Source of the DNA: Euphorbia lathyris
Taxonomy: Eukaryota; Streptophyta; Magnoliopsida; Malpighiales; Euphorbiaceae
NCBI RefSeq assembly: GCF_963576675.1
Contig: NC_088911.1
Span: 61,341,756 to 61,405,755, forward strand
DNA: 64,000 nucleotides
Direction of reading: 5' to 3'
Part shown: positions 33,370 to 44,762 of the stretch, one piece after another
Layout of the letters: each line of letters opens with the position of its first letter
How positions within the stretch are numbered: the first letter of the stretch is position 1
Translations under genes and position numbers: made by a program
Notes under the pieces: generated by a model
Database searches by the model: none
Told to the model about the DNA's origin: nothing
What the model saw: only the letters and a program-made list of their open reading frames with translations

Positions 33370-34646
33370 GTGTTTCAGTCTTTCGCAGTTCTCAATAGTG
33401 TGCCCATAATTACTGTGAAATTCGCAGTATCCCCTAGCCTATATCTGCTGAGTGGGCGGAGCTTTGTTATAAGGGGTGAGAGCTTTCAACAATCCCTTTT
33501 TCTGTAACCGTTTGAAAACTTTTGCGTAGGTCTGTCAAACTTGGCGAATCGCCTCTTTTCGATAGCATTAAGATCAAGTACTTTCACTGTGGCCGATTCT
33601 GTACTCGCGCTTGGCCCTCCAGCACTATATCCAGACTTTGTCCACTTAGTATAAGCTTTCTTCGGCTCTCCGTCTCCCTCAACTGTCAAGGCGCAGCTAT
33701 ACATCTGATTGAAATCGGTAAAAGGCATATACCATAGCTCATTCTTAATATACGGCAATGTGTTACCCACTACCATTCGGATCTGATCCTGCTCAAGCGG
33801 CTTCTGCTTCATAACTGCCGCCTTGGCTCTCCACCTCCTCACAAAATCGGAAAAAGACTCATTAGCTTATTGCTTAGTGCTTTCCAGTTCCTTTAGAGTA
33901 ACCTCAAGCATAGTGTTGAAACTATACTGAGTGATGAATGATTTCGCCAACTCCTTCCAATCTCTCTTCGTCACCATCGGCAACGCATGAAACCATATGA
34001 GGGCAACCCCCTGCAGATAAGTATTAAACAGCCCCAGGACTTGATCCTCAGTCAGGATCGTGTGCTTCATTACCGCAACATACTGATTCATGTGGGTCGT
34101 AGGATCCCCAGTTCCATCGAACTTCTTCATGTCAGGGAGCCGAAAATTCAAAGGCAATGCAGTTGCCGACAAGCAATTCTTCAAATTATAAAAGTCCTGA
34201 CTCCCGAAACTTCCCCCACGCAAATCCTGCACCTGCTGAGTGATGTGCTGCTTCCACTCTTCTTCCTTAGCCTTCTCTTTCTCAAGCTGTTTTTGGATAT
34301 AATCCTGATAGTCATCCTTGTTCCCGAAGCGGGGACCGGTGTTCACTTCATTCTCAACGCGCTTACTACCACTCTTGTTATCCTTCAATGCCAGCTCAGC
34401 TAGCTGGGCCAAAATTGCGGCCAACTGATCGTTAATGTTGTTCACAGAGTTTTCCAATTCGGCCACCTTTTCGTCGGTTGCAGACATACTGACAGAAGAC
34501 TGAGTATACTCAGACGAAGATGATTCAAAAGCCACAACTTCCGATTCGGAATAGTCAATTTGTAGCTGATCAAACTGTCTGACTAGCCGGTTACTCTCAC
34601 GAAACCACAACCGCTTAATGATGAAGTCTGTACGAACGGCATCCAT
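33370..34646 (-). pseudogene. Tat gag, first domain (G1) with zinc-knuckle-like motif
   Basis: It starts at an ATG (34646). A coiled-coil-like Gln/Glu/Lys-rich stretch (residues about 55-150) precedes the gag core G1 (34139-33912: MKKFDGTGDPTTHMNQY, LQGVALIWFHALP, DWKELAKSFITQY). An in-frame TAA (33866-33864) interrupts it, then the core's C-terminal part continues in the same frame (SFSDFVRRWRAKA). A frame change near 33520 leads to KKGLLKALTPYN and YCEFHSNYGHTIENC, a CX2HX4HX4C knuckle variant typical of Tat gag. A further TAG lies between these two segments (near 33440). Confidence 0.85.
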
Positions 34647-36054
34647 TAGTATGTATGCATGATTTTATATGCATGATTCGTGGTGTGTGCGTTTATTTAT
34701 TTACGGATACATAAGATAAGAAGAACAAACGTCAGTCTAATTACACGTATCACAACATCTCTCTTCCACCCTTATTCCTCCACACACTCGATGGTCCAAG
34801 TCTCTTTCTTAGGATTTTGGTTTGAGGCTCACATTGCGGTCCAGAGGACGCGTGATGCCGATGATTATTGCGGAAAAGCAAATCATCCATCAGACAATAC
34901 AGTTCGTTTTGACATATCAACGTTCAGTGACTAAGATATCGACCAAATGGATTGTCCTTTCGAATAACTCGTCTTTCGTTATTTCGCGAGACGCTTTAGT
35001 TCGGGTTTTGACACCCTTTGAGCGCATCTCGGATTTTAGACGTGGTACGAGTTATTCCTCTGGTTCAATCGTTCGTTATTGACAATGACTCGTTCCTTTT
35101 TATTCGCGTGGGTTCGTGTCTCGATTATTGGATTACAACGGGATCTTTCTGGATCTATCGAGAGACGTAACCACGTGTTTATTTAGTGATGAAAGCACTT
35201 TTAAGGAACGGACTCATCGCGTAACATGTTTGTTTTTAGCGTTAAGAATCCATTTGCTCGTTTTTGCTACGTGAAAAGACGGCGAGTCTTATTTGAGCGC
35301 ATGGTAATCTTTCGGCTAGAAACAACTCTTTATTTCTTCCCATCTACAGGATATATCACCCTAACGTGGTTAGAGAAAGTCAACGTTTCGTTGAATCGCA
35401 TGCTTATTCGAAGCAGGGATATTACCGTCCTTTTTTCATTTAGGCACGAGTCGAGCAAACACGCAGATCGGGCCATACTTCTTATAGTTTTGGTAACGGT
35501 CGAAATGATCGAGCCATTAGTCAAACCCACAGTCTCGTCCATATGGCGCAATTATGCAGTTTAGCTTAATTCGGCTTTATGATTTTAAACGGCGTACATA
35601 CCGGCTCGAGGCACGTATTTAACGGAATTGGTTCATTTTCTTTAACTACCCTCGGGATGGATATATATCGTAGATACAGAATGATTTTGGTCGTTTCATT
35701 TTCTTTTATTTTTTTTAGTCACTTTTGCGGATACATCCATTTCTCTTAAGAACAACACAAGGCGTAACGTAAGAGCTCGTTTTTCATTCGGAAGGGACGG
35801 GCCACGTTTATGAACCTCTTTACGTTACAACGGGGTCGTTCGAAACAGAAATGTTCTTTGTTTTCGTTTTGTCATAATCTCGTTTTATCCCAACTTATTT
35901 AAAGAATGCGAATAACGGCTACTGTTAATATAGTCTTTTGAATCGAGATATAACTATCCTTAATACCAAACCGATTCATACTAATACGTGCTTACGTCAT
36001 AACGCATTTCCTGAACATGTGCCTTCTTCGGGACACGGAAAGGGACCAGGCGGG
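34647..36054 (-). other. Tat leader, proximal part
   Basis: About 1.4 kb between gag and the inserted Athila-type solo LTR. Short ORFs occur on both strands but none shows a domain or motif I recognise. Ogre-type relatives often have an extra ORF here; I cannot support one. Confidence 0.5.
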
Positions 36055-37688
36055 TGATGCTCGTAAAGTATATAGCATTTAATAGGACAAGTGTATCCTA
36101 TCGCAACAAGTAATATTGTGCTAAGCACGAGATCGAACCACAAATACTATTCGTTATAACTAGCAAATCTACCTAGAATGATCTAATTGTTTAGAGGGTT
36201 GGATAAAAGTTGGGTTTTTTATAACTAATTAACTAATTGAAAGCAATAAAGATAACAAAATAAAGTGAACAATTGACAGGGTAGAAGGTGAATTCAAGGA
36301 TGACACAACCTAGGCTGAGGAATCCTTTGATTAAATCCTATGTATGGGTTTAGGGAGTTCAGATTTGTGTTTTACCAGTGATTGAAGGTAATTGCCCTAA
36401 GTGAAAGACTAATATGATCAGTATTGTCCTTTCTATTCACATGCATTCAGGTGACGGCTTGATTAGGCATATACCCTAGGTCATGCAAAGCATTAGGTTT
36501 ATTGACAATTAAGGCTAAAGCCGTAGCCCAGCCACAAAGCCTCATTCCTAGTGGTCTCTAGCGAAGTCAGATTTACACAAGTTCGGTATAGACGATTCCG
36601 TGGTCAGGTTCTCATCTATCTATAATCCTATTTAATGTCAGGGTAACAGGCATTAGGCACATTATATACATAAACAGGCTAGTTGATCATTATCAATGTT
36701 CATTCTAGCATAAATCTTGTTCCTTACAATATCTAGGCATTAAGCATGCATAAACTGATCAATCAAAGGTCCTAGATCCCTAATCATACATGTTCATATA
36801 ATCAATTTCATCCCCATCCCAAATTGGATGGAGATCAGTTCATAGACAAACTAATCAAAATAGGAGGAAATCATGAATAACGGAAAACATCCACAATAAA
36901 TATAAAAGGAAAAGATAAGAGAGAGAGATAGAAATCTGAAACCCGCTTTGTCTGATTCGATTATAAAAATAGAAGATGAAGAGCTTCTCCCATCAATCGT
37001 TCTTGAAAGAAAAGACAAAACAGAAAATAAACCTAACCTAGAAAGCAGGAAATCTAATCTAAAACCTAAAAATCTACATAATGGAGGAGAGAAAGCCCTA
37101 GCGGCTCTCTGATTTATTCAATGGCTAATCCCCCCCTGAAAGATTAGGATTAGCTCCCTATTTATAGAGTTAGGAAGGAAACCCTAATGCCTCAGGGGTA
37201 AAAATGGTATTTACAAAGTGTTAAATGGGCTTTTAGGGCCCTGATCCACGAATTTCAGCAAAGGGGAAGGCGCTGGTGCGCCTTTCCCCGCCTCGTCTCG
37301 TCGAGACAAGGAGTGTCTCGACGAGACGAGGGCCTGTCTCGACGAGACAGGTATTGTCTCAGCGAGATAGGTCCTAAATGGGGCGATTTTACTCCGGCTT
37401 TTATCTGTTTAGGTCCCTGGGCTTCCGAAAAGTGCTCTAATGGTCCCTGATGAATCCCAAAAGTGCTCTGATGGTCCCTGAATGATCTGGAAATGCTCCA
37501 ATAGGCTTGGGTCTGGTTCGGAAATGCACGAAAGGTCCCTAAAAATCCATGAAAACACCAAAAACACCATAAATAAAGGAAATTACTAATTTTAACTAAA
37601 AAGTAATAAAATGATACTGAAATTAAATAGAAACAAAGGGAAAACAAACTAAATTAATCCTAAAAACCTATATAAATGGGAGCTATCA
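36055..37688 (-). mobile_element. Athila-type solo LTR inside the Tat leader (1634 bp)
   Basis: The plus-strand edges are TGATGCTCGTAAAG and GGAGCTATCA, so on the minus strand the LTR starts TGATAGCTCCCATTTATA and ends CGAGCATCA, as in Athila-type LTRs. A 5-bp duplication GCGGG is at 36050-36054 and 37689-37693. It contains palindromic TGTCTCGACGAGACA motifs at about 37290-37370. No internal region is present. It is unrelated in sequence to the surrounding Tat LTRs. Confidence 0.9.
37285..37375. repeat. GTCTCGACGAGAC palindrome array in the Athila-type LTR
   Basis: At least four units around CTCGTCGAGACA, TGTCTCGACGAGACGAG, CTGTCTCGACGAGACAG and TGTCTCAGCGAGATAG lie within 80 bp, each a perfect or near-perfect palindrome centred on CG or AGC. 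Confidence 0.85.
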
Positions 37689-37693
37689 GCGGG

Positions 37694-38184
37694 TCGCACA
37701 AGTTCATTCGTACGAGATGACTAAGTCGTCTTTAGTTCGAATCGTTTCGATGTTTTGGGGTAGTTTATATATCGGTTTAAGAGTATATATTAACGCATCG
37801 TTTCATTTTCTTTACATATTTTAGGATTAGACACGTATCATGGCAATTTGAAAACACGAACTGATTCATTCATCACATCAAAAATAGTAACGGGTAATCC
37901 TATGGCAATTTCTAAGGCTACTATATGCTGACACGGCTGATCGCGGGACCTCACAGGACCGCACAAATTCGCCCCTAATGAATGGATGGGGACCCTTTGG
38001 TGCCTTACTGTAAGGGGGAACTTACACTAGCCTCTTTCGAGCGACGAATGGACTCTCGCTAGAGGTTTCACGGAAATTACCCAAAAGGTTTGCAATAATG
38101 CTTATGAATGCATACGAAAAGAAATAATACGATCCATTCCCGTTAAGGGCTTAATACACGCCTTCCGGAATCAAATTTCTCGCT
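37694..38184 (-). other. Tat leader, distal part
   Basis: About 490 bp between the primer-binding site and the Athila-type solo LTR. No supported ORF. Confidence 0.5.
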
Positions 38185-38202
38185 TCCCCAGCAGAATCGC
38201 CA
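38185..38202 (-). promoter_or_regulatory. Primer-binding site of the Tat element
   Basis: Minus strand TGGCGATTCTGCTGGGGA begins two bases after the end of the 5' LTR. It has the TGG start expected of a tRNA 3'-end complement. I cannot assign the tRNA with certainty; an Arg-type primer is used by related Ogre elements as far as I recall. Confidence 0.75.
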
Positions 38203-38204
38203 CT

Positions 38205-40873
38205 TGTTAGACAAGGTGCCAAACGGCCTCGCCCGGGCGGACTGGGGGGTGGACACCTCATGGCGACGTAAGCGGTGATTGGCGCCGAAAGCAACCAATC
38301 GTGGAATCAAGCTGCTCGGCAGGACCAGAGCTCCGAGTATGGAAGAGTCGCCACCCACGAATGGGAAAATGAACACCGATCCCTTGCGGGAGACCGGTGA
38401 GGGTTCGGGAAACTTAGGTACGAGCCGAGAAGGCTAGCTCCTTTCCGGAGAAAGGCTACTAGGCACCCCGACATCGCCCGATTATGAACCACCGGCCTCC
38501 TACTCAGCGTGTTAGGCGATAACAGACTAATCGCATATTTCTTTAAGTTTAAAATTCGTTTGAAACCTTTTCTTTCTCGCTTTGAAAACCGTTTTGAGCA
38601 TGTCATTAAAAGCCACTTTAATAAAGAATCACCCATTTATATGAATTAAAAATACATAGGAGAGAGAAGGGGGAGAAGAAAGAATTGATTTGTTTACAAC
38701 GTGATTTATGCTTTATATTATACACTAACTCTAAGCTAATCTCATTCCCCAAAACGAGTTTATTTACATGGTTCGTACCTTAATCGTCGTTGGAACGATT
38801 TAGGTACGTTTTAAAACCCCGTTAATTTACATGACATCGACTCGAATCGCCGTTGGAACGACTCGAGTGTTTGAAAATGTGGAATAAAAACTTTAACTCC
38901 AAAAACGTGATTAGGCATACAAGTCCATTTATTTTGTACAAACCATTTAGTTAGGAAAACGATTCAAAACTCTATTATTTACAATGAAAACGATTTTAAT
39001 TACAAGGTTCGCCTAATCCGTCGTTGAAACGGATTAAGGTTTCAACACGTGATATTTTGGAAATGGTTTAAAAAACGTCAAGAAAACGTTATTTACACTT
39101 TAGGAATATCTAGAAAAACTTTAATTTAAACAAACAAATTAAATTCTCTTTTTGTCTTTTATTTTCCCCTTTTTCACTCAATTATCCTCCACTTGAACAT
39201 AATTACACTAATGAACCAATTAAACCAAAATTCACCAAGTAAAACTCATTTGGAATATATACATATACACAAAAATAAAATAGAAATACATATATATATA
39301 TATAATTTTATCTAAAAATAAGGATATACCTATAGATAAAAAGGAGTAAGAAATACTATATGATATAATAAAGAAAATGAAAAAGAGTACTACATATAAT
39401 ACCTATTCATTCTAATTCAAAACATGTAAAAACAATGAACCAAACTCCTAAATGGGAAGAATAACATTTAGTTCCAAATGGTTTTAAGTAATAAACATAT
39501 AGAAAATAATTTTCACCCTAAATAATAGCTAATATAACTTAAATGTGCCAAAACTATATATATAGGAATATCATACCTTACAAAACCAAATCCAAATGAA
39601 TTAAACCCAAATACGAAATATATAGCTACATGATACGTAATTAATAGTTATAGGACTCAAAAATAATTTTTACAAATACATAACATAATTAAATACGTGT
39701 ATAACGGAGATCACTAAAACGACGTTTTATTTTTAAAAGCTTTAGATTAGATCTATTCTATCGTTTTGGGTCCCCAAACTACCAAACTTGGATCATAGTG
39801 TATAACGGAGATCACTAAAACGACGTTTTATTTTTAAAACATTATTTAGAAATATTTTCAAAAGCTTATAATTACAACGTTTTTTAATTCCCGAACTACC
39901 TTTGAATCGGATCCCGGTTCATATTGGGATATTAAAATGAGGTTTTTATTTCAAAACAAAACCGAACGTTTATTTAACACGTGACGAAAATTAAATAAAT
40001 ATGGAAGATAAATAAAAGACGAAATAAATAAAAAACTATAACATAAAAATAAATAAAGAAAAATAATTTAAATAAAATAAAATGAGTCTAGTCCTCGGAT
40101 AATACCTTAAGATCGGTATCTGACAGTCGAAGTCGTTTGATTCCACGAGTTATGATTTTCCGGCGTTTTTGTGTTTTCGATAAAATATTCAACTTTGGAA
40201 AATTTGGATTTTTTTGGGAAAAAAATATTTTCTCCAAAAAATTAACTTTCTCTCTCTAAAAATGTCTAGAGTGAGAAAGCTCCAAAAAATTTCCCCCCTC
40301 TTTTGAATGCATGGGGATCCATGCCTTTTATAGGCACGGATCCCCGGAGACTTTGGACGACGCCCGATTAAGATTGGGCGTCGCCCAAAGCAGATTGGGC
40401 GGACGCCCAACCTAGTTGGGCGGACGCCCAACATTAGTTGGGCGAACGCCCAACCTGGTTGCGCGAACGCCCAACTCTCGTTGGGCGCGCGCCCAACGCA
40501 GGTTGGGCGTTCGCCCAACGGATGTTGGGCGTCCGCCCAACGGACGTCGGGCGCTCGCCCCACCTACGTTGAGCGTTTGCCCCACGTCGTTGGGCGCTTG
40601 CCCAACGGCCGTCAGGCGCGCGCGCCCAGTGGACGTCAAGCGTGCGCCCCGTGCTGCCGGGCACGCGTCCAACTGTCGTCGGACGCGCGTCGGCTGCCGC
40701 TAGGCGTTCGCACCACGTCGCTGAGCACTCGCGAGCCGTCCACTCGACAACCGCGACTCCCACTAACTTCTTCCTTTTTTATTATATATTTTTGTATTAA
40801 AACTTCCGAAATCAACCGCTTCGACCGTCTTGTTACAGGTTTTCGTCACAGGTCCTCCGACTCGGTGTCTACA
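38205..40873 (-). repeat. Tat element 5' LTR (2669 bp)
   Basis: Edges TGTTAGACAAGGTGCC and CTCGGTGTCTACA (plus-strand reading), matching the 3' LTR. It is about 150 bp shorter because of a rearrangement near 39700-39840, where one segment is lost and a roughly 40-bp segment (TAACGGAGATCACTAAAACG and following) appears twice. The palindrome array is at about 40370-40680 and the TATA box (minus strand CTATAAAAGG) at about 40325-40334. Confidence 0.9.
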
Positions 40874-40878
40874 CGCCC

Positions 40879-41163
40879 CCCCGACGTTTTGTCCAGAACA
40901 GTTCTCCGTGGCTGAACACGGCCCCGATTTTGCTGCGTACCCCCATAAATGCATCAGAAGAACAGCAAAGGGAAGCAAACCATAAACAAGCGGAGGAAGG
41001 AGTAAAAAATGTAATTCAAGGAGAGTCAGTGGTCAAGCTAGTAGTGGACCCTAAACGTAGAAGGATCCTTGAAGATGATGTACAGGGAGAAGATATGGAG
41101 GAACATTTAAATGAAACAGAGATATCGGCAGGCGCCGCTGAGCGGGCCGGTCGGACGCTATGA
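40879..41163 (+). pseudogene. LINE-2 ORF1, C-terminal part
   Basis: Once the Tat element and one CGCCC copy are discounted, the frame from 20141 continues here in phase without a stop for 94 codons to a TGA at 41161-41163. The tail is Glu/Lys/Gln-rich and has no named domain, as usual for the C-terminal part of plant L1 ORF1. The stop overlaps the ORF2 start (ATGA at 41160-41163). Confidence 0.8.
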
Positions 41164-43055
41164 TCGTCCTCAGTTGGAACTGTCGGGGCATGGGTAACCC
41201 CGAGTCAGTTCGTGAGCTTAAAGAGCTCGTATAGACCCACAAACCTTCCATTATTTTCCTCATGGAAACTATGATGGGTACTTCCGGTATTTTAAATGTG
41301 ATGAAAGCTATTGATTTTGACAGGCAATTCTCTATAAGCAGTGTCCGTGGAGGTGGGGGCGTGGCCCTCATGTGGAAACATGAGGTTTCAGTAAGTCTCT
41401 TGAAATATGGCTCCAATTTCATTGATGTCAAAATTTCCTCTCCAAATTCGGAGGAGTGGAGACTAACGGGGTTCTATGGCTTCCCTTAGAGAAGCAGACG
41501 GGGCCTCTCATGGCAATGCCTCAAGGACTTATACCGTATTTCTGACATAGCATGGCTAGTCTTGGGGGATTTTAACGACATGTTGTTTGCTTTCGAGAAA
41601 AGGGGAGGACGAAGACAACCGAGCCAGTTCTTGACAGGTTTCAACGAAACACTTGATCACTGCATGCTCACAGAAATACAGATGAACGGTTACCCTTTTA
41701 CATGGTTCAGACACAGACAAGGCCAGGCCTTACTAGAGGAAAAACTAGATAGAGGCCTAGCAAACCAATCATGGCATGAAAGGTTCCCCTTAGGGTCAAT
41801 CTGCAACGTCATGACCACAAGATCAGATCACTCGGCTTTAATTTTGAAAACTGAGGAATCTTTACGCCACACAGCTACCCAATTTCGTTATGACAATGCC
41901 TGGGGACTTGAGGAATCATGTCATTCTGCAGTTACTGATGTGTGGAATAGCTCAAGGGAGCAAAACTTCTAGGACAGATTTCAGAACTGTCGAAATCGGA
42001 TAAGAAGCTGGGGGCAGCAGTATCGCCTCAGGTTCAGGGGATTGGCAAGGAGATTGCAGAATGAGTTGGAAGCGATCCGTGGTTCGGGGGATGAGGTTGA
42101 AATTAGCCGTATCAGCTCAGAACTTGACAAAGTCCGTAGAGAACAAGAGGTCTATTGGAAACAGCGGGCTAAGGTGCGATGGCTTAAAGCGGGAGATAAA
42201 AATTCTAGATTCTTCCATTCATCAGTGAGGGCAAGGAGGAGAAAAAATGATTTCAACAGCTTGTCCGACGGCATAGGAGTGTCTCACTTTTGGCAGGAGG
42301 GACTTGCGGATGCTATTCAGGACCATTTCAAATCAATCTTTGTTTCACAGGGCACGTCGAACAGTGGCGCCATTGAAGCTATTCGCACAAGGGTTTCAAA
42401 TAGTCAGGGACAGCAGTTAGTAAGAGGATATACAGCGGCTGAAATCAAAAGAGCAGTATTCGAGATGCACCCCGACAAGTCTCCGGGTCCAGATGGCCTC
42501 AACCCGGGGTTCTTCTAGCAACACTGGAATGTAATCGGAGCGGATTTCTCTGCATATTGTATCTCTTGTCTCGACTCAGGTACCATTCCTACCCACCTAA
42601 ACAGCACAAACCTGGTTCTAATTCCAAAAATCAACAATCCAGTTAATATCTCTGACCTCAGACCGATTGCCTTATGTAACATATTGATGAAGATTATGAC
42701 CAAGGCTATCTCAAATCGGCTAAAAACCATCCTAGACTCCCTGATATCCCCTTCCCAAAGTGCTTTCATCCCAAAAAGGTCCATCACGGACAATATTCTG
42801 ATTGCATATGAGGTCGGACACGCTCTTCATATTGGTAAAGGTGGACGACAGGGCTATGCTGCACTCAAGGTTGATATGTCGAAGGCATATGACAGAATGG
42901 AATGGAGCTACTTGTCTGCAGTTCTAACGCGGTTGGGGTTCCCTGACCGCTTCATCTCTTTGGTGATGTCGTGTGTATCGACGGTTGAGTATCAAATTAT
43001 AAACAAAAATGTCGAGTTTGAGCCGTTTAAACCCTCCCGAGGCCTTAGACAAGGG
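41160..43055 (+). pseudogene. LINE-2 ORF2, endonuclease and first half of reverse transcriptase
   Basis: The ATG at 41160 overlaps the ORF1 stop and opens with VLSWNCRGMGNP, the L1 endonuclease start. Later motifs are IIFLMETMMG, GGGVALMWK, LVLGDFNDML and TTRSDHSALIL (SDH). RT follows: HPDKSPGPDGLNPGFF, LCNILMKIMTKAISNRLK, KVDMSKAYDRMEWSYL and FKPSRGLRQG, where the copia element interrupts at 43055. In-frame TAG codons occur near 41232, 41488, 41970 and 42517; the last two replace tryptophan-type positions. Confidence 0.85.
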
Positions 43056-44748
43056 TGTTGGTGTGCCCTAGTTCTTAGGCATTGGTTCATGTATATTGTA
43101 TTATGCTTTTTGATTATTCTTGCATAGATACACTATTTGTGTTACATTAATAAAGGCATTAATCTAGTTCATTTATATCTTGTGCTATAATATGAATAGA
43201 GAATCCATTGATTGATAATCGTAAAACCATATCCCAAGTCTATTCTATCATGGGAATGATTAGGACCACAGACTTGTATATTCGACGACTGTATGGTAGT
43301 AATTGATACTAGCCATAGCACTTGATAAGTTAGTTGTGAATATGGGTACATGTTGTATACATGTGACTGGATCGATCCGCCCGAGAAAACTACATGGTGG
43401 TTGTGTCATTAGTTTTCTTAAGTAGGTCTCTAACTATCTTCAGACCAGATTTCATTATAATATCAATATGGGATCCGGTTCACTTTGACATACGCCTAAC
43501 AGGTCTGTAACAGGATGCTAAATACGGGTATGATTGGGTGAACAGGTGAACACGTTGGTATTGATATTGAAGTGGTGGAATTACCACTCATGTAATAGTG
43601 AGATGATATCACATGCCACTTGATAAGTGTGTGGCCACACCCTGATAAGTAGTTTACTTATCTGTTTCATCAATCTACTTAAGATCAAGAAATATCATAA
43701 ACATCAGAGAGGATGACAGCCGCCATGCCTCTAGTTTATAATATCGATATCAAATGGTAAAAGACGTTAAGAGATAACTACAGGGTCTCTGCATCTTTAG
43801 ACTGCTGAAACTCTGTCTTAGTTAGGGGCAGTAATGGTTTGCTAGAACCCACTTACTGTCTGTGAGCCATATGACCACTGCTAGCTAAGGACATTCCCAT
43901 AGGATCGTGCACATTGAACATCTGAGTTAGAACTTATAGAACGGTACACTGGAGGGATGAGATTAATTAATTGGTTGACAGTAAAATGTGAAGGTAATTA
44001 ATTGGTGGTTAATTAATTGATTAGTTGATACTTTGTATCAATGTAATTGATTAATGGATTTAGGCGTTGAGTATTTAATTGGTTAATTAGTTTACAGGAT
44101 GTAATTAATTAATTTGTAAATTAATGAAATTACATTCGTGAATAATTAATCAAACTAATACGTCAATTTATTAATTAGTGTTATTTATTTAATTGGGGTA
44201 ATTAAATTTAATCTAATTGTAACTAATTGCATAGAATAAATACTATTGGTATTTATTTAAGTGATTATGTTAGGATTAGATTAGTTTTGTAATTAACCAA
44301 TTAACCCTAAATCAATTAGGTTTAGGAATAACTACACTATATATAATAAAAGCCTAAAACCTAATTAACTAACCTAACATAGACATTCGACCAAATCTAA
44401 TTGCTTTGGAAAAGCAATATTAAATCCGCAGCCACTACATTGAAAAAGTGGGATTTTAATTGGCTATTTACACAATCTCTCCTGTTGTTCTTCCGTTCTT
44501 CGGCTAGCACCGGTTCCGGCTCGATAGCTGTTCGTGCACCTGACTACGGAGATCTTACTACTTTGTGGATTCTTCAGCCGTCTCTAGAAGAGACAATCTG
44601 GGCAAGTTTTTTTACTCTTAAACGGATCCAAAAGGTTTTATTCAATCAATGGTTAACGGACAAAGATCAAGCTATAAGGGATTAGAAATAAATTTTAAAC
44701 CGCAATTCCGCTGCGCTACAGTTGATTAACTGGCTATAATCCCTAATA
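43056..44748 (+). repeat. Copia 5' LTR (1693 bp)
   Basis: Starts TGTTGGTGTGCCCTAG. It ends CCCTAATA where the 3' LTR ends CCCTAACA, so the terminal CA has mutated to TA. TATA box at about 44337-44348. Confidence 0.9.
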
Positions 44749-44749
44749 G

Positions 44750-44762
44750 TGGTATCAGAGCC
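44750..44762 (+). promoter_or_regulatory. Copia primer-binding site
   Basis: TGGTATCAGAGCC, complementary to the 3' end of initiator Met tRNA, one base after the 5' LTR. Confidence 0.9.

Larger units (their letters stand above)
20142..40873 (-). mobile_element. Giant Tat-lineage gypsy retrotransposon (20.7 kb) with an antisense PMD gene
   Basis: Two same-orientation LTRs (38205-40873 and 20142-22958) flank a 15.2-kb internal region. The 5-bp duplication CGCCC lies at 20137-20141 and 40874-40878. On the minus strand the order is 5' LTR, primer-binding site, long leader, gag array, protease, RT, RNase H, second RNase H, integrase, then an opposite-strand multi-exon gene, a minisatellite, the polypurine tract and the 3' LTR. 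The second RNase H domain and the large size place it in the Tat/Ogre-like group. Gag and pol carry two frameshifts, one further integrase frameshift and at least four in-frame stops, so it is probably not autonomous today. Confidence 0.9.

Noticed and set aside
34680..35564. Plus-strand ORFs in the Tat leader as an extra Tat/Ogre ORF
   Set aside because: Wrong strand for an Ogre-type leader ORF, short, overlapping in different frames, no recognisable domain.
43169..43351. Short ORFs repeated in both copia LTRs (also 44401-44685, 49768-49950, 51013-51297)
   Set aside because: They lie in LTR non-coding DNA and have no motif; duplicated only because the LTR is duplicated.
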